A DNA stretch of 64,000 bases from Vibrio maritimus (GCA_003263775.1 JYJJ01000064.1:1-64000); one strand, 5' to 3'. Positions 30,802 through 40,135 are shown, numbered from the stretch's first letter. Notes: generated by a model not told the origin, from the letters alone. Made by a program: numbers and translations.

Positions 30802-31437
30802 TTAACCTTTAAACCAGTAGCCGCCCAAAAGTGGGTTGGTTGACGTCACTTTTAGTGTATCGCCCTCTGTCTCAAGCGTTTGTGGCTCAACCATTGCCAT
30901 TACATCTTGGTCAAAACAGAACCCTGCTTCAAACTTGACCTCGTTAGCGCCCATTTTTTGCCCAGCTTGCATACAGTTTGCTAGCTCGACATAGATTTGC
31001 TCGCCAGATTGAACAATCTTGAACGTGGCATCTTCTGAGTTACGATAGGTACCGCTTAGATCCTCTATAGCGATCCAGTCACTAGGCGTGTTAGTTCGCA
31101 GCTCTACAGTGTCTTGTCCGGATTCACAGTGATAAACACCGTTGAGCTGACATTGTATTTCACCCTGATTGAAGCTTAGCTTTCCTGACTGCTCACTGTA
31201 GTCTCCGGTGTAAACCGTTGATGACTCATTGGCATCAGTGACCGTTAGGTAAAATGCGCCTTCGTTGACTGTAAGCCCCAAATGCATGGGTTCAGAATCA
31301 ATCAACTGGCTGCCAACATACTGACCTTGGTAAGCAGAAATAAAGTCACTTTGGCTCATTGCAGAGCTCGTATCTGAACTGTCATTACAACCTGCTAACA
31401 CCGCGGTCGCAGTACTCAGTAGTAATAGCTTTTTCAT
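30802..31437 (-). CDS. lipoprotein of unknown function
   Basis: A 211-residue protein with a lipobox LAGC (Cys16), then a Ser/Asp-rich spacer and a beta-rich mature part with four cysteines, plausibly two disulphides. I do not recognise a named family. It lies 9 bp from the upstream exported SurE gene and is clearly in the same transcript, so it probably works with it at the periplasmic face. Confidence 0.7.
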   Translation of the reverse strand: MKKLLLLSTATAVLAGCNDSSDTSSAMSQSDFISAYQGQYVGSQLIDSEPMHLGLTVNEGAFYLTVTDANESSTVYTGDYSEQSGKLSFNQGEIQCQLNGVYHCESGQDTVELRTNTPSDWIAIEDLSGTYRNSEDATFKIVQSGEQIYVELANCMQAGQKMGANEVKFEAGFCFDQDVMAMVEPQTLETEGDTLKVTSTNPLLGGYWFKG

Positions 31438-31446
31438 GCTAACTCC

Positions 31447-32448
31447 TTAAAACAGCTCGTTTAGCTTGTAGCGAACCCATTCTGACTTGGCTACCGAACC
31501 CTGAACGTTAGCTTGAATCGCACTGATAGTGACATAGCCTTGGCCAACAGCAATGCCTTCACTGTTTTCGGATTGATCGGCGTAGTTCGCGTCAGAGTCC
31601 ATGCTGATACCCGCTTTATCTTTGTACATGCTTCTAGCCATCGCCATAGCCTCGTCCATCGACAGGCTTGGGTCATGTTTCATTAACTCGATAGCCACGT
31701 AGCCTATAAACATGTCGCTTGATGATAGATCGTCGGTAAACTTGACGATCATGTTGTCATGACCTGCATTCCAACCAACTTGAGTGTGTTTGAATCCGCG
31801 GTGGTTTGCTGGATCTTCAGGAATGTTAACGTTGAGGCCGGTGAACTTTGGCAACAAAGGTGCGCCGTCCGCTGTCTTTTCAACGAGCTGATCGAGAAGC
31901 TCAACAACGATGTTTGCCACGTCTTGTGCTTTGCTCGCTTCGCCATCGTAAGCGCTCACGGCAATCGCTGGGATACCACGTGCAATAGAGGCATTGGTAG
32001 CACCTAACGTACCTGACATGTTGGTTGAGTAACCCACGTTATTGCCTTCATTAGGGCCAGAGATAACAAGATCAGGTTGTTTGCCCCAACGCTCCATTGC
32101 ATAGACATCAATGCCATACAAAGCCGCCATTGTTGGCGTGCCTTCTGTGTAGTTTTCAAAAGCGACGGATGTATCTGTATCACCAACACAAACTTGGTCT
32201 TTGTCGAGTTGAGTTCGGTCAACCGATACTTCTTTCATAAAGTGGATAGCTCCACCTTTACCACTTTGCCCAGTGCATGGTGCGGACATGATGACGTCGT
32301 GGCCTGCTGCTTTTAGCGTTGTGTGAAGAGTCTGAATATTGGTCGTTGACCAGCTGTCATCGTTAGTCAAAACAATATTCAGTGCGTTTGCTTGAGCACT
32401 GATCCCTAAACCGATTGCCAATGTCAAAGCAGCAAACTTGGTGTTCAT
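31447..32448 (-). CDS. second exported SurE-family phosphatase
   Basis: A 333-residue SurE-like protein with a signal peptide (MNTKFAALTLAIGLGISAQANA). The acidic pair is in VLTNDDS and the motif SGPNEGNNVG is present. The C-terminal about 80 residues extend beyond canonical SurE. It is followed by the lipoprotein gene at 9 bp. A 16-bp perfect palindrome lies 87-102 bp before its start. Two periplasmic SurE proteins in one window suggest nucleotide salvage or a phosphorylated exogenous substrate. Confidence 0.82.
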   Translation of the reverse strand: MNTKFAALTLAIGLGISAQANALNIVLTNDDSWSTTNIQTLHTTLKAAGHDVIMSAPCTGQSGKGGAIHFMKEVSVDRTQLDKDQVCVGDTDTSVAFENYTEGTPTMAALYGIDVYAMERWGKQPDLVISGPNEGNNVGYSTNMSGTLGATNASIARGIPAIAVSAYDGEASKAQDVANIVVELLDQLVEKTADGAPLLPKFTGLNVNIPEDPANHRGFKHTQVGWNAGHDNMIVKFTDDLSSSDMFIGYVAIELMKHDPSLSMDEAMAMARSMYKDKAGISMDSDANYADQSENSEGIAVGQGYVTISAIQANVQGSVAKSEWVRYKLNELF

Positions 32449-32534
32449 AGTATTTCCCTTTGTGTGCTTGAAAAGTTGATAGTTAAGCTAGAAGGGATTG
32501 GTGACAGTTATGTTAAAACGAGATTTCTTCGTGA

Positions 32535-32550
32535 TTAGAGATATCTCTAA
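32535..32550. promoter_or_regulatory. 16-bp perfect palindrome, copy 1
   Basis: TTAGAGATATCTCTAA lies 2 bp past the stop of the membrane winged-helix candidate and upstream of the exported SurE gene. An identical copy is at 33266-33281. The repetition suggests a regulator site; the adjacent winged-helix protein is a candidate binder. Confidence 0.55.
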
Positions 32551-32552
32551 GA

Positions 32553-33569
32553 TTAAACTGTTGTATCTATTAAGAAAATATTCTTCTCGAGTTGATGTTG
32601 ATAGCGACCAGTTTTAGGGTCTCGGCTCTTTTGGAACAGATAAGGTTTTGCTAGCTCCCCAAAATGCCCCAGCATTTCATCTTTAATTTTGTTTCTGTTT
32701 TGATCGAGCGTTTTTGCTTTCAGTCCATGTTGTTCAAGTTCATTAATTGCTCTGGCATGGCCACCAAAACAGCGCATGATTTGTGCCAGTTCTCGGCCTT
32801 TTTCAATATCAGGTTTTGAGCTAGAAGGATTAATGTAGGCCGGCAAATCGTCGATGCTCCGCTTTACATACCAGTAGTAATAGAAGAAAGGTGTTTTGGA
32901 CATCGTGAAGGTTTGTTCATCGATGGTAATCGTACGCTTAGTTAAGTTAATGGTAAGCGATGAGACCTCTGTTGATGAAGCGATAGAAGGCTTTAGTTCA
33001 CTGTCAGTTAGGACGCTTTCACCGAGTATCGCACTGGGTTGATTCGGGGGATCTATATCGCTAGTTGCGCGGTGTTGCGCAGGTTTTCGTTTGGGCGCTG
33101 CTCGGTGAAACATTGAGTACATAAAAGCGGCGCCTATGATACTTATAACAATCATGAGTGCTAACGAGAGATCTGAGATAGGCGCGGTGACTTTCCAATC
33201 CATAGCGTACTGCTCATCGCCCAGTGTGAAGAGTAACTCTGCTGAATCCGCCGAGTTTGCTGAAGTTAGAGATATCTCTAAAACCTCAATGTGGCTAATG
33301 AGTGGGAGATTAAAGAGTGAAAACAACTGAGCTGACTCAATCCAGCTTTTTATTGTTGACTCTGAATGCACTAACAGCTGATTGATATCATAGCTATTTA
33401 CCAGAGCATCATTGAGAGCACTAGGAAGGTGCTCGGTGAGTAATGTTCGGATAACAAGATTTAGTGCGACATCATAGATATAAGTGAGACCAAATAAGGT
33501 CACGACACCAAAACCAGCAGAGAGCAAGATTGCTTGGCGTTTTTTAGATAAAGAGAGAATCGTCATCAT
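32553..33569 (-). CDS. two-helix membrane protein with a winged-helix-like cytoplasmic domain
   Basis: A 338-residue protein. Membrane helices near 14-36 and 137-156 enclose a periplasmic domain of about 100 residues. The cytoplasmic part has a Pro-rich linker and then a beta-beta-helix segment (SLTINLTKRTITIDEQTF) resembling the start of OmpR/ToxR winged helices. It is followed by helices rich in Lys/Arg (QNRNKIKDEML) and a terminal beta hairpin. I infer a membrane-anchored DNA-binding or effector domain and have not recognised a named family. The gene is 15 bp after a periplasmic binding-like gene, forming a likely sensor pair. Confidence 0.5.
   Translation of the reverse strand: MMTILSLSKKRQAILLSAGFGVVTLFGLTYIYDVALNLVIRTLLTEHLPSALNDALVNSYDINQLLVHSESTIKSWIESAQLFSLFNLPLISHIEVLEISLTSANSADSAELLFTLGDEQYAMDWKVTAPISDLSLALMIVISIIGAAFMYSMFHRAAPKRKPAQHRATSDIDPPNQPSAILGESVLTDSELKPSIASSTEVSSLTINLTKRTITIDEQTFTMSKTPFFYYYWYVKRSIDDLPAYINPSSSKPDIEKGRELAQIMRCFGGHARAINELEQHGLKAKTLDQNRNKIKDEMLGHFGELAKPYLFQKSRDPKTGRYQHQLEKNIFLIDTTV
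33266..33281. promoter_or_regulatory. 16-bp perfect palindrome, copy 2 (inside the gene)
   Basis: TTAGAGATATCTCTAA, identical to the intergenic copy at 32535-32550, lies inside the periplasmic-domain coding region of the membrane winged-helix candidate. Chance identity of two 16-bp perfect palindromes within 750 bp is unlikely. Confidence 0.5.
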
Positions 33570-33584
33570 GATTGTGTTTCAGTG

Positions 33585-34432
33585 TTAATAGCAGGCGTAA
33601 CTTTTTAGCTTGTCATGATCCAGTAATTGGCTCATGACTGAGGATTGCTGCATTTTGGCAAGTAAAGATTGGCTAGTTTTGCACTTTATTGCTTGGGGAA
33701 GTGCGTTCGAAAGGTACCAACTGCCCGCTGAGGGAATAGTTTTGAGTTCGATTCGCTTCTCACGTGGCCATTTTGAAAGTTCCGGCTCTATGCCGATGGC
33801 AGGAATAAAATCAACACGGCCAGCAAGGAACGCACTGACTAGGTCATTGCGGTGATGAAACCATTGAGTATTGTTGTTATCCAGCGAAATGCCTTTCTTT
33901 CTAAGCTCTATTTCAGGGATCAAGAATCCAGATTGGCTACGTTTATCGTCTAGCAGCCTATGCTTCGTTTATAGAAAGTCGCGGCCGACAGGTTCTGAAT
34001 TGGAATATGAGCATAAAGATAGACAGTGTAGGCGGGCAGTATTAAAGCCTGCTCATAGAATGCTTGATGATCTGGAAGTAAGCCGTTAAGTACTCTAGGG
34101 CGGCTAAATAACATATCAAACTGCTGTGAAAGAATATCCTCGGAATTGATGTGCTCTCGCGGCTTCCATGACAGCTCTACACGTGCATACTCATCGCCTG
34201 CGAGCACTGACTTACAAAAGTAACTCATCAGTTCATTGGCTTGCCAGTCAGACGGGGTATAAATGCGAAACGTTTTGTCTCCGCTTGAGTTTGAGACCTG
34301 ACAACTGCGCTGACTAAGATTGAGTGCCGAACTCGGAACGAGTGAAAATGGCATGAATAGCAAAGTGCAAGTCGATAACAGTGCGATGAATACTATCCAT
34401 CGCACGGTTTGAATGCGGGCGTTTTTGAGCAT
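33585..34432 (-). CDS. periplasmic binding-like protein with membrane anchor (frameshift near 33953)
   Basis: Restored to 282 residues by one base near 33953. An N-terminal hydrophobic helix (about 12-32) anchors or exports it. The mature part resembles type-2 periplasmic binding proteins: SCQVSNSSGDKTFRIYTPSDW opening, then FDMLFSRPRVL and a later VDFIPAIGIEPEL that look like the two hinge-domain crossover regions. No permease or ATPase is adjacent. Paired with the membrane winged-helix candidate, it could serve as a sensing subunit. The family assignment is tentative. Confidence 0.5.
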
Positions 34433-34546
34433 AGTTCTTCCTTGATTATCAAAGAAGCGTACGCGACAAATGTTACGCTTGAGTGACTATGCTGGTTAAC
34501 CAGGTCTTAGCGATGACCTGATAAGTTACTCCACTGCAGTGTTATT

Positions 34547-35586
34547 TTAGCGATCTAGAAAACAAGGCAACACATCTTGCTCAAAATATGGCTCTTGATT
34601 GACCCAAAACATGTAGTCGACATGCAAGAAAGAGTCGGCGAAAGAGTGGAGAGCAGGCACTATGTTTTGCCTTTTGTCCACGACCTCGGTGTTGTTGGTT
34701 TGGCCGATATAATTGCCATCTTGAATGGCGATACCCAGCGGAACGGTATACTCGTTCTCATGCATCATCGCCAATGCGTGGTTGAGTTGTCCGCGTCGTT
34801 GCATCATAAGATCAGGGCGCCAAGTCCTACCCCGATTTGCTGTCCATATTCATAGATACTTTTGAGATAGCCTTTATCTTCCCAAGGCAGCCATTCACCA
34901 ATCATAAAATTCGCATATTGCATAGTGCTTGAATTTGGAAAAGCGTGTTTGAGGGCTAGCATGTTAGCCTTAATGCCGCCAACGTAGCGTGCTTCGGTGA
35001 AATCTTCGGCTTGGCTAGCGCCTGCTGCGGTTTCTTGAAGGTTAATTCCCTCGATTTTTCCATCAAACTCCTTACCAAGCGCATTTAGGAGTTTGGCAAA
35101 GCGTTCTTGAACGTTGCTGTCCCATCGCTTAGCAACCCAACCTTCATGTTCGCCATCATCAGTAAGCTGTTTTGCGACGCCACCACTGTAGGTTTCACTT
35201 AGCAAGTACTTGGGAACGCCTTTGTAGGCTGGGTTGAAGGTCGCATCTTGAAGCTGAATGAACAGCTTCTTACCGTGGTTCTTTAAGTACTTATAGTCGG
35301 CTTGAACTAAGGAAAAATCGTAGCGATCTTTTTCTGGCTCGAGCATCGCCCATGAGTACATGATTTGTGCGCCTTGAAAGCGAGGCTGGGTTAGTAACGG
35401 ATGATGCTTAATGGCTTCTCTGTCACGAGCAAAGTAAACGAAGTGTTTGATATGGTCGTCTGGTATAGGGCATGAAGCGGAAACGTGATTCTTGTATTCA
35501 TTGGCGTAGCGATCCACCGGGTTTTCCCATTGTGCATTTGCACTTCCGATAAAAAGTAATGCACTTACAAAACATACCCTTTTCAT
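34547..35586 (-). CDS. exported TIM-barrel-like protein, divergent from zur (frameshift near 34815)
   Basis: A secreted protein (signal MKRVCFVSALLFIGSANA) of 346 residues after one base is added near 34815. Segments such as MYSWAMLEPEKDRYDFS and LFIQLQDATF resemble a glycoside-hydrolase-type TIM barrel, in which a first strand ends in an aromatic pocket. An invariant-looking Glu in LQETAAG could be catalytic. I cannot name the family. It is read from the region that holds the zur palindrome, 122 bp from its ATG, so zinc control is possible but not shown. Confidence 0.55.
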
Positions 35587-35707
35587 TATCACCGAGTCCT
35601 TATTGATTTTAGAATCATTGACTCTATCTTAGATAGATCATCTATTTCAATCATTTACCTGTCCCACTTGGTCTTAATGGAATCCGTATTTGGTAAGGGG
35701 TTGTACT

Positions 35708-35736
35708 GCATAAATGTTATGTTATAACATTTATGC
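35708..35736. promoter_or_regulatory. Zur box, 13-bp perfect arms, in front of zur
   Basis: GCATAAATGTTAT, spacer GTT, then the exact reverse complement. This contains the gamma-proteobacterial Zur core TGTTAT-N3-ATAACA. It is 28 bp before the zur ATG and 122 bp before the divergent exported protein, so autoregulation is expected. Confidence 0.85.
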
Positions 35737-35763
35737 GTTTTCCAGTGTTATCTAGAGTGAGCT

Positions 35764-36226
35764 ATGAACACCATCGACAGTTTGATTCAGCATGCAGAGC
35801 TGCATTGCTCGCAGCAAGGTAAGCGTCTGACGACAAAACGTAAACAGGTGCTTTTGACTCTACTTCATTCAAAACGAGCGCTGTCCGCTTATGAGCTCAT
35901 CGACTACGCCAAAACCGAGCTAGGGGAAACCCTTCAGGCTATGTCTGTCTATCGTATTCTCGAGTTTTTGGAGGGTGAACATTTAGTTCACAAGCTGAAC
36001 ACCTCAAACAAGTTTATCGCTTGTGCCCATATTCATCGCGACTGCGAACATGGCGTTCCACAGTTCTTGATTTGCTGTAAATGCGACAGAATTGTTGAGC
36101 AAACCATTCCCCCTCGACGATCACTAATCTGGAATCCAATGCGGAGCAAGAGGCTTTACCGTCGTGAGTCCTCAGTTAGAAATTAACTGTGTTTGCGATG
36201 AATGCTTCGCAAAATCAGACAAATAG
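35764..36226 (+). CDS. zur: Zur, zinc uptake repressor (two frameshifts)
   Basis: Fur-superfamily zinc sensor, 154 residues after one base is added in each of two spots (C-run 36109-36113, and near 36152). The winged helix lies in residues about 20-85. The structural-zinc Cys pair C104-x-x-C107 and a C-terminal Cys-x-Cys-x-x-Cys group are as in Zur, not Fur. The regulatory His/Cys cluster (HIHRDCEHG) is also present. It heads a run into pyrC-like, gamma-CA and COG0523 genes and lies just after a strong Zur box. The break leaves the last Cys group out of frame in the sequence as written, so an automatic call would lose it. Confidence 0.9.
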
Positions 36227-36253
36227 AACAGACCAAGGAGATTAAGTAACCCC

Positions 36254-37587
36254 ATGTCATCAACGCTAATTATCAACGCAAAAGTCGTCAACGAAGGCGA
36301 AGTTCGAGAGACGGACGTGCGTATTAAAGGACAACGCATCGAGCAGGTAGCGCCAAACCTTAGTGTTCTGCCTAACGAGCAAGTGATTGACGCACAAGGG
36401 GCATACTTGATGCCTGGCATGATTGATGACCAGGTACATTTTAGAGAGCCAGGACTCACTCACAAGGGCTCGATTGCGACTGAGTCCCTAGCGGCTGTCG
36501 CTGGTGGTATCACGAGTTATATGGAGATGCCAAACGTGAGTCCATCAACCACAACCATTGAGGCGCTTGAGCAGAAGTATGCCATTGCGGCAAAGAACTC
36601 CGCTGCCAACTACGCCTTCTATCTTGGTGCGACAGAAGACAACTTGGAGCAAATAAAAAGGCTGGATCCTACTAAACACTGCGGGGTAAAAGTCTTTATG
36701 GGGGCATCGACGGGTGACCTCTTGGTGGAGCATCCGGAAGCGTTAGATAAGATTTTCCGTGATTCACCAGTATTGATTGTGACGCACTGTGAAAGTGGTG
36801 CGGTGATCGCTGAGAATCGCGCGCGTTTGCTTGAGTCTCGTTCTGATTTCACTATTCACGATCACCCAGTGCTGCGTGACGACAAGGCTTGTTATGCTTC
36901 TTCATCCTATGCCGTCGATCTTGCGAAGAAACACCAGAGCCAGCTTCACGTACTTCACATTACGACAGAAAAAGAGTTGAGCTTGTTTGAGGCAGGGCCG
37001 GTAGCAGGCAAGAATATTACCGCAGAGGCATGTGTTCACCATTTGTGGTTCTCAAATCAGGATTATGCTGAGAAGGGCAACCTCATTAAGTGTAACCCAG
37101 CGGTGAAATATCAAAGCGATCGTGATGCGATCATTCAAGCTATTAAAACGGTCAGATCGATATTATCGCGACTGATCATGCCCCCCATACTTTGGAAGAG
37201 AAGCTGGTTGATTACGACAAGGCACCGGCAGGTTTGCCGTTAGTGCAGCATGCACTGCTTTCCCTCATGGATCACGTACATTACGGCCGATTGAGTGTTA
37301 CTGACGTTGTTGAAAAAACGGCACACAACCCTGCAACTCGCTACGGGGTAGAGCTGCGAGGGTTTATTCGTGAAGGCTACTACGCTGACCTTGTCCTGAT
37401 CAATTGTGACTCGTTAACGCCAGTGACGTATGACAATACCTTCTACCATTGTGGCTGGTCACCATTCTCTGGCCATTCTTTCTTCTCTCGAGTTAAGCGC
37501 ACGTGGGTAAATGGTCAGATGGTGTTTGATGATACTCAGCCAGTGCTCGTTGATTCTAATGCTATGCCACTATCATTTAGCCGTTAA
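36254..37587 (+). CDS. pyrC: dihydroorotase paralogue with QxH metal motif (frameshift near 37147)
   Basis: A class-I-like cyclic amidohydrolase, 444 residues after one A is added at 37145-37148. The usual HxH of the first metal site reads Gln60-x-His62 (DDQVHFREPG). The remaining ligands are present: the carbamylated Lys in GVKVFMG, His in VTHCES, His in LHVLHIT and Asp in ATDHAPH. Variants with DDQVHFREPG occur in other bacteria, as I recall. Placement behind zur fits the known pattern of Zur-controlled paralogues that replace zinc enzymes under shortage. AAGGAG precedes the ATG by 13 nt, longer than usual. Confidence 0.85.
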
Positions 37588-37611
37588 TCTGTAAGTTGTA
37601 GAGATTCGAAC

Positions 37612-38172
37612 ATGTTACGAAAAAACCCAACGGGTCATATGCCGGTCGTATCGGAAACGGCGTTCCTTGATCCTACCGCCATTATTTGCGGCAAAGTGGT
37701 CATTGAAGACAATGTATTTATTGGTCCTTATGCGGTAATTCGAGCGGATGAAGTGAATGATGAAGGTGATATGGAGCCAATCATCATTAAACGAGACACC
37801 AATATTCAAGATGGTGTGGTGATTCACTCCAAAGCGGGTGCAGCAGTGACCATTGGTGAGCGTTCTTCCATTGCTCACCGTTCAATCATTCATGGCCCTT
37901 GCGAAGTGCAGGATGATGTATTTATTGGCTTCAATTCCGTCGTGTTTGATACGATTATCGGTAAAGGATGCGTGATTCGCCACAACTGCGTTATCGATGG
38001 ACTAGACTTGCCACAAGGCTTCCATGTTCCGCCAATGACCAACATTGGCGCTGACTTTGATCTCAACAGCATTTCAAAAGTACCACCTAAGTACTCGGCT
38101 TTTTCAGAGTCTGTTGTGTCAGCGAACCACACATTAGTGCAAGGTTATAGGAGAATCGCAAATGAGCTCTGA
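37612..38172 (+). CDS. gamma-class carbonic anhydrase (Cam-like)
   Basis: A left-handed beta-helix protein of 186 residues. Metal ligands His72, His89 and His94 match the Cam spacing (the last two 5 apart), and the catalytic Arg44-x-Asp46-Glu47 group is present. It lacks the long acidic loop of Cam. It would hydrate CO2 and could use iron, cobalt or zinc, so it is a plausible replacement for a zinc beta-carbonic anhydrase. The stop overlaps the COG0523 start by 11 bp, so the two genes are coupled. Confidence 0.82.
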   Translation: MLRKNPTGHMPVVSETAFLDPTAIICGKVVIEDNVFIGPYAVIRADEVNDEGDMEPIIIKRDTNIQDGVVIHSKAGAAVTIGERSSIAHRSIIHGPCEVQDDVFIGFNSVVFDTIIGKGCVIRHNCVIDGLDLPQGFHVPPMTNIGADFDLNSISKVPPKYSAFSESVVSANHTLVQGYRRIANEL

Positions 38173-39169
38173 GAACACGGTCATTGAAAGCGTGCCAACG
38201 AACATTATTACAGGCTTTCTTGGTGTCGGAAAAACATCGGCAATCTTACATCTACTCAAGAATAAACCTGCAGATGAGCGTTGGGCTGTCCTTGTAAATG
38301 AGTTCGGAGAGATTGGAGTTGATGGCAGCTTAGTACAAGGACAATCAGGTGAAGCTGAACAGTTGTTCATTCGCGAGGTGCCTGGTGGCTGTATGTGCTG
38401 TGCTGCGGGACTTCCAATGCAAATTGCACTCAACCAGCTATTGCACGAGGCAAGGCCAGATCGTTTACTGATTGAGCCCACAGGACTTGGGCATCCAAAA
38501 GAAGTACTTGAAGTGCTCTCCTCTGAACATTATCGAACAGTGTTGTTGCTGCAGAAGACACTGACGCTGGTTGATGCTAGAAAGCTCTCTGATACTCGCT
38601 ATACTAATCACGAGACATTCAATCAACAGATAGCGATCGCGGATACTGTCGTTGGTAGCAAAATCGACTTGTATCAAGCTGACGAGAAGCAACGGCTGAA
38701 AGCATATGTTGAGCAGGTTGGTCGCCCTGAGACTGAAGTGATATTTGCAGAGTATGGCAAAATTCCGTTTACTGCCTTTGAAGGGGCGACGCTAGCAACT
38801 GGGGCGCACCACCACCATCATCACCATCATCATTCGTCAAAACCGTTAGCCTCAGAGTTGCCAATGCCAGAGAGCGGTATGATTAAGGCAGAAAATGAAG
38901 GGGAAGGATTTAAGAGTGTTGGCTGGCGATTTGCACCAGACAAAGTGTTTGATCGCCAAAAACTCGCGTTGCTGCTCTTAGATTTGGATGCTGAGCGCAT
39001 GAAGGCGGTGTTTATTACCAATATGGGGATTTTTGGTTATAACCTGACATCAGATGGGATAACCGAAATGGAGCTGGATGATTGTGCGGAAAGCCGAATT
39101 GAGCTGATTGCTCATAAGCTTGATGAGACCATCGAACAGCGACTCCTTGCTTGTGTCACCAGTGTTTAG
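38162..39169 (+). CDS. COG0523 zinc-chaperone GTPase with a nine-histidine run
   Basis: A 335-residue G3E GTPase. Walker A GFLGVGKT is at residues 18-25, the metal-binding CxCC (Cys77, Cys79, Cys80 in GGCMCC) follows, and VGSKIDL supplies the guanine-recognition segment. Nine consecutive His (residues about 216-224) sit in the linker before the C-terminal CobW domain, as in many zinc chaperones of the ZigA/YciC group. It is the last gene of the Zur-led run and would move zinc to client enzymes. Confidence 0.88.
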   Translation: MSSENTVIESVPTNIITGFLGVGKTSAILHLLKNKPADERWAVLVNEFGEIGVDGSLVQGQSGEAEQLFIREVPGGCMCCAAGLPMQIALNQLLHEARPDRLLIEPTGLGHPKEVLEVLSSEHYRTVLLLQKTLTLVDARKLSDTRYTNHETFNQQIAIADTVVGSKIDLYQADEKQRLKAYVEQVGRPETEVIFAEYGKIPFTAFEGATLATGAHHHHHHHHHSSKPLASELPMPESGMIKAENEGEGFKSVGWRFAPDKVFDRQKLALLLLDLDAERMKAVFITNMGIFGYNLTSDGITEMELDDCAESRIELIAHKLDETIEQRLLACVTSV

Positions 39170-39202
39170 AAGCCCTATCAATCACTCTCTAATTAACTAA
39201 AC

Positions 39203-39223
39203 AGGCGGGAATCTAGCCCGCCT
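39203..39223. terminator. bidirectional terminator between COG0523 gene and aspartoacylase
   Basis: AGGCGGG-N7-CCCGCCT hairpin with modest T/A flanks separates the two converging genes. Confidence 0.7.
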
Positions 39224-39232
39224 ATTTGATCT

Positions 39233-40105
39233 CTAGCTCACACGGACGAGGCGTTTCTCTGCCATCGCCATTGCAATATTGCTTTGACAATAAGCACTCT
39301 CATTGATGAAGTGTGGATAGACGGTTTTATCACCTTGCCAGTGCACATCGTAGCCAAGAAAGGTAGCTAGAATAGGCTCGCCCGGTTCGACGGCAATAAA
39401 GTCTCTGCCACAGAGAGTTGGATGAACGGCGGCAAGACGCATTCCATCGATATCAACAGGAAACATGACCTCTTCAATATAGCCATAAGCCTGATAGTCG
39501 TTGAGCGCAGCTGTGTTATTTAGGTTGGTATTTTCTATGTAATCGAGTACTGCTGTGAGTAAGTTTTTCATCAGCTCCAGCGTTTCGTGCTTAAGGGACC
39601 CATGGGCTTGCGCACCAACCTCGAGCATCAAGCCATGTTGACCAGTCGTACACAAATAAGGCTGGTCTTGCCATGACTTACGATCTTCAAACAAGATATT
39701 CGCATCAGGCATGCGCTGTTTGACGTAGGCCCCCATCCTTGTGTAGTAAGGATCGTTGGCGAGTAGAATTAGCGTTGCACCCATGTTGCTGGTGGTGTTA
39801 TGTAAATCAATAATCAATTGATTTTCGTTGTTGGCATGTTGCTTAACAAATTCCGCCGCTAAACGTCTTTCGTTGGTGTCCGATTCTAAGTCCGCAGATG
39901 AGAAGGCGCGATTTAGGTCTATGTCTATGAAACGGGTATTGTTCTTTACTGCTGGAGGATTGCCCACTGTGCTTTTGACCTGAAAGGTCGAGCGGTCAGC
40001 TTGGTACACGCCATCTCGAATGAGTTTTTGTAAGTAAAGGCCTGAAAGCTCGTTGCCATGTGTTCCAGCAACCAGAAGTACCTGATTGATTGAAGGAGTT
40101 GTCAT
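39233..40105 (-). CDS. aspartoacylase-like zinc deacylase
   Basis: A 290-residue AspA/AstE-family amidohydrolase. Zinc ligands are His16 and Glu19 (GTHGNE) and His102 (DLHNTT); DLNRAF and the catalytic Glu in LMLEVGA complete the signature. The ATG at 40105 is preferred over an upstream TTG at 40120. A Zur-like box lies 30-45 bp from it. A zinc enzyme that is derepressed when zinc is scarce is unexpected, unless it recovers a zinc-chelating acylated amino acid. That point is speculation. Confidence 0.82.
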   Translation of the reverse strand: MTTPSINQVLLVAGTHGNELSGLYLQKLIRDGVYQADRSTFQVKSTVGNPPAVKNNTRFIDIDLNRAFSSADLESDTNERRLAAEFVKQHANNENQLIIDLHNTTSNMGATLILLANDPYYTRMGAYVKQRMPDANILFEDRKSWQDQPYLCTTGQHGLMLEVGAQAHGSLKHETLELMKNLLTAVLDYIENTNLNNTAALNDYQAYGYIEEVMFPVDIDGMRLAAVHPTLCGRDFIAVEPGEPILATFLGYDVHWQGDKTVYPHFINESAYCQSNIAMAMAEKRLVRVS

Positions 40106-40135
40106 ATCGATATCTGCCAAATTTAAATAATAAAA

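Noticed and set aside
38807..38833. CAC/CAT repeat as a microsatellite or artefact
   Set aside because: Mixed synonymous codons and the COG0523 family habit of His-rich linkers support a real coding feature.
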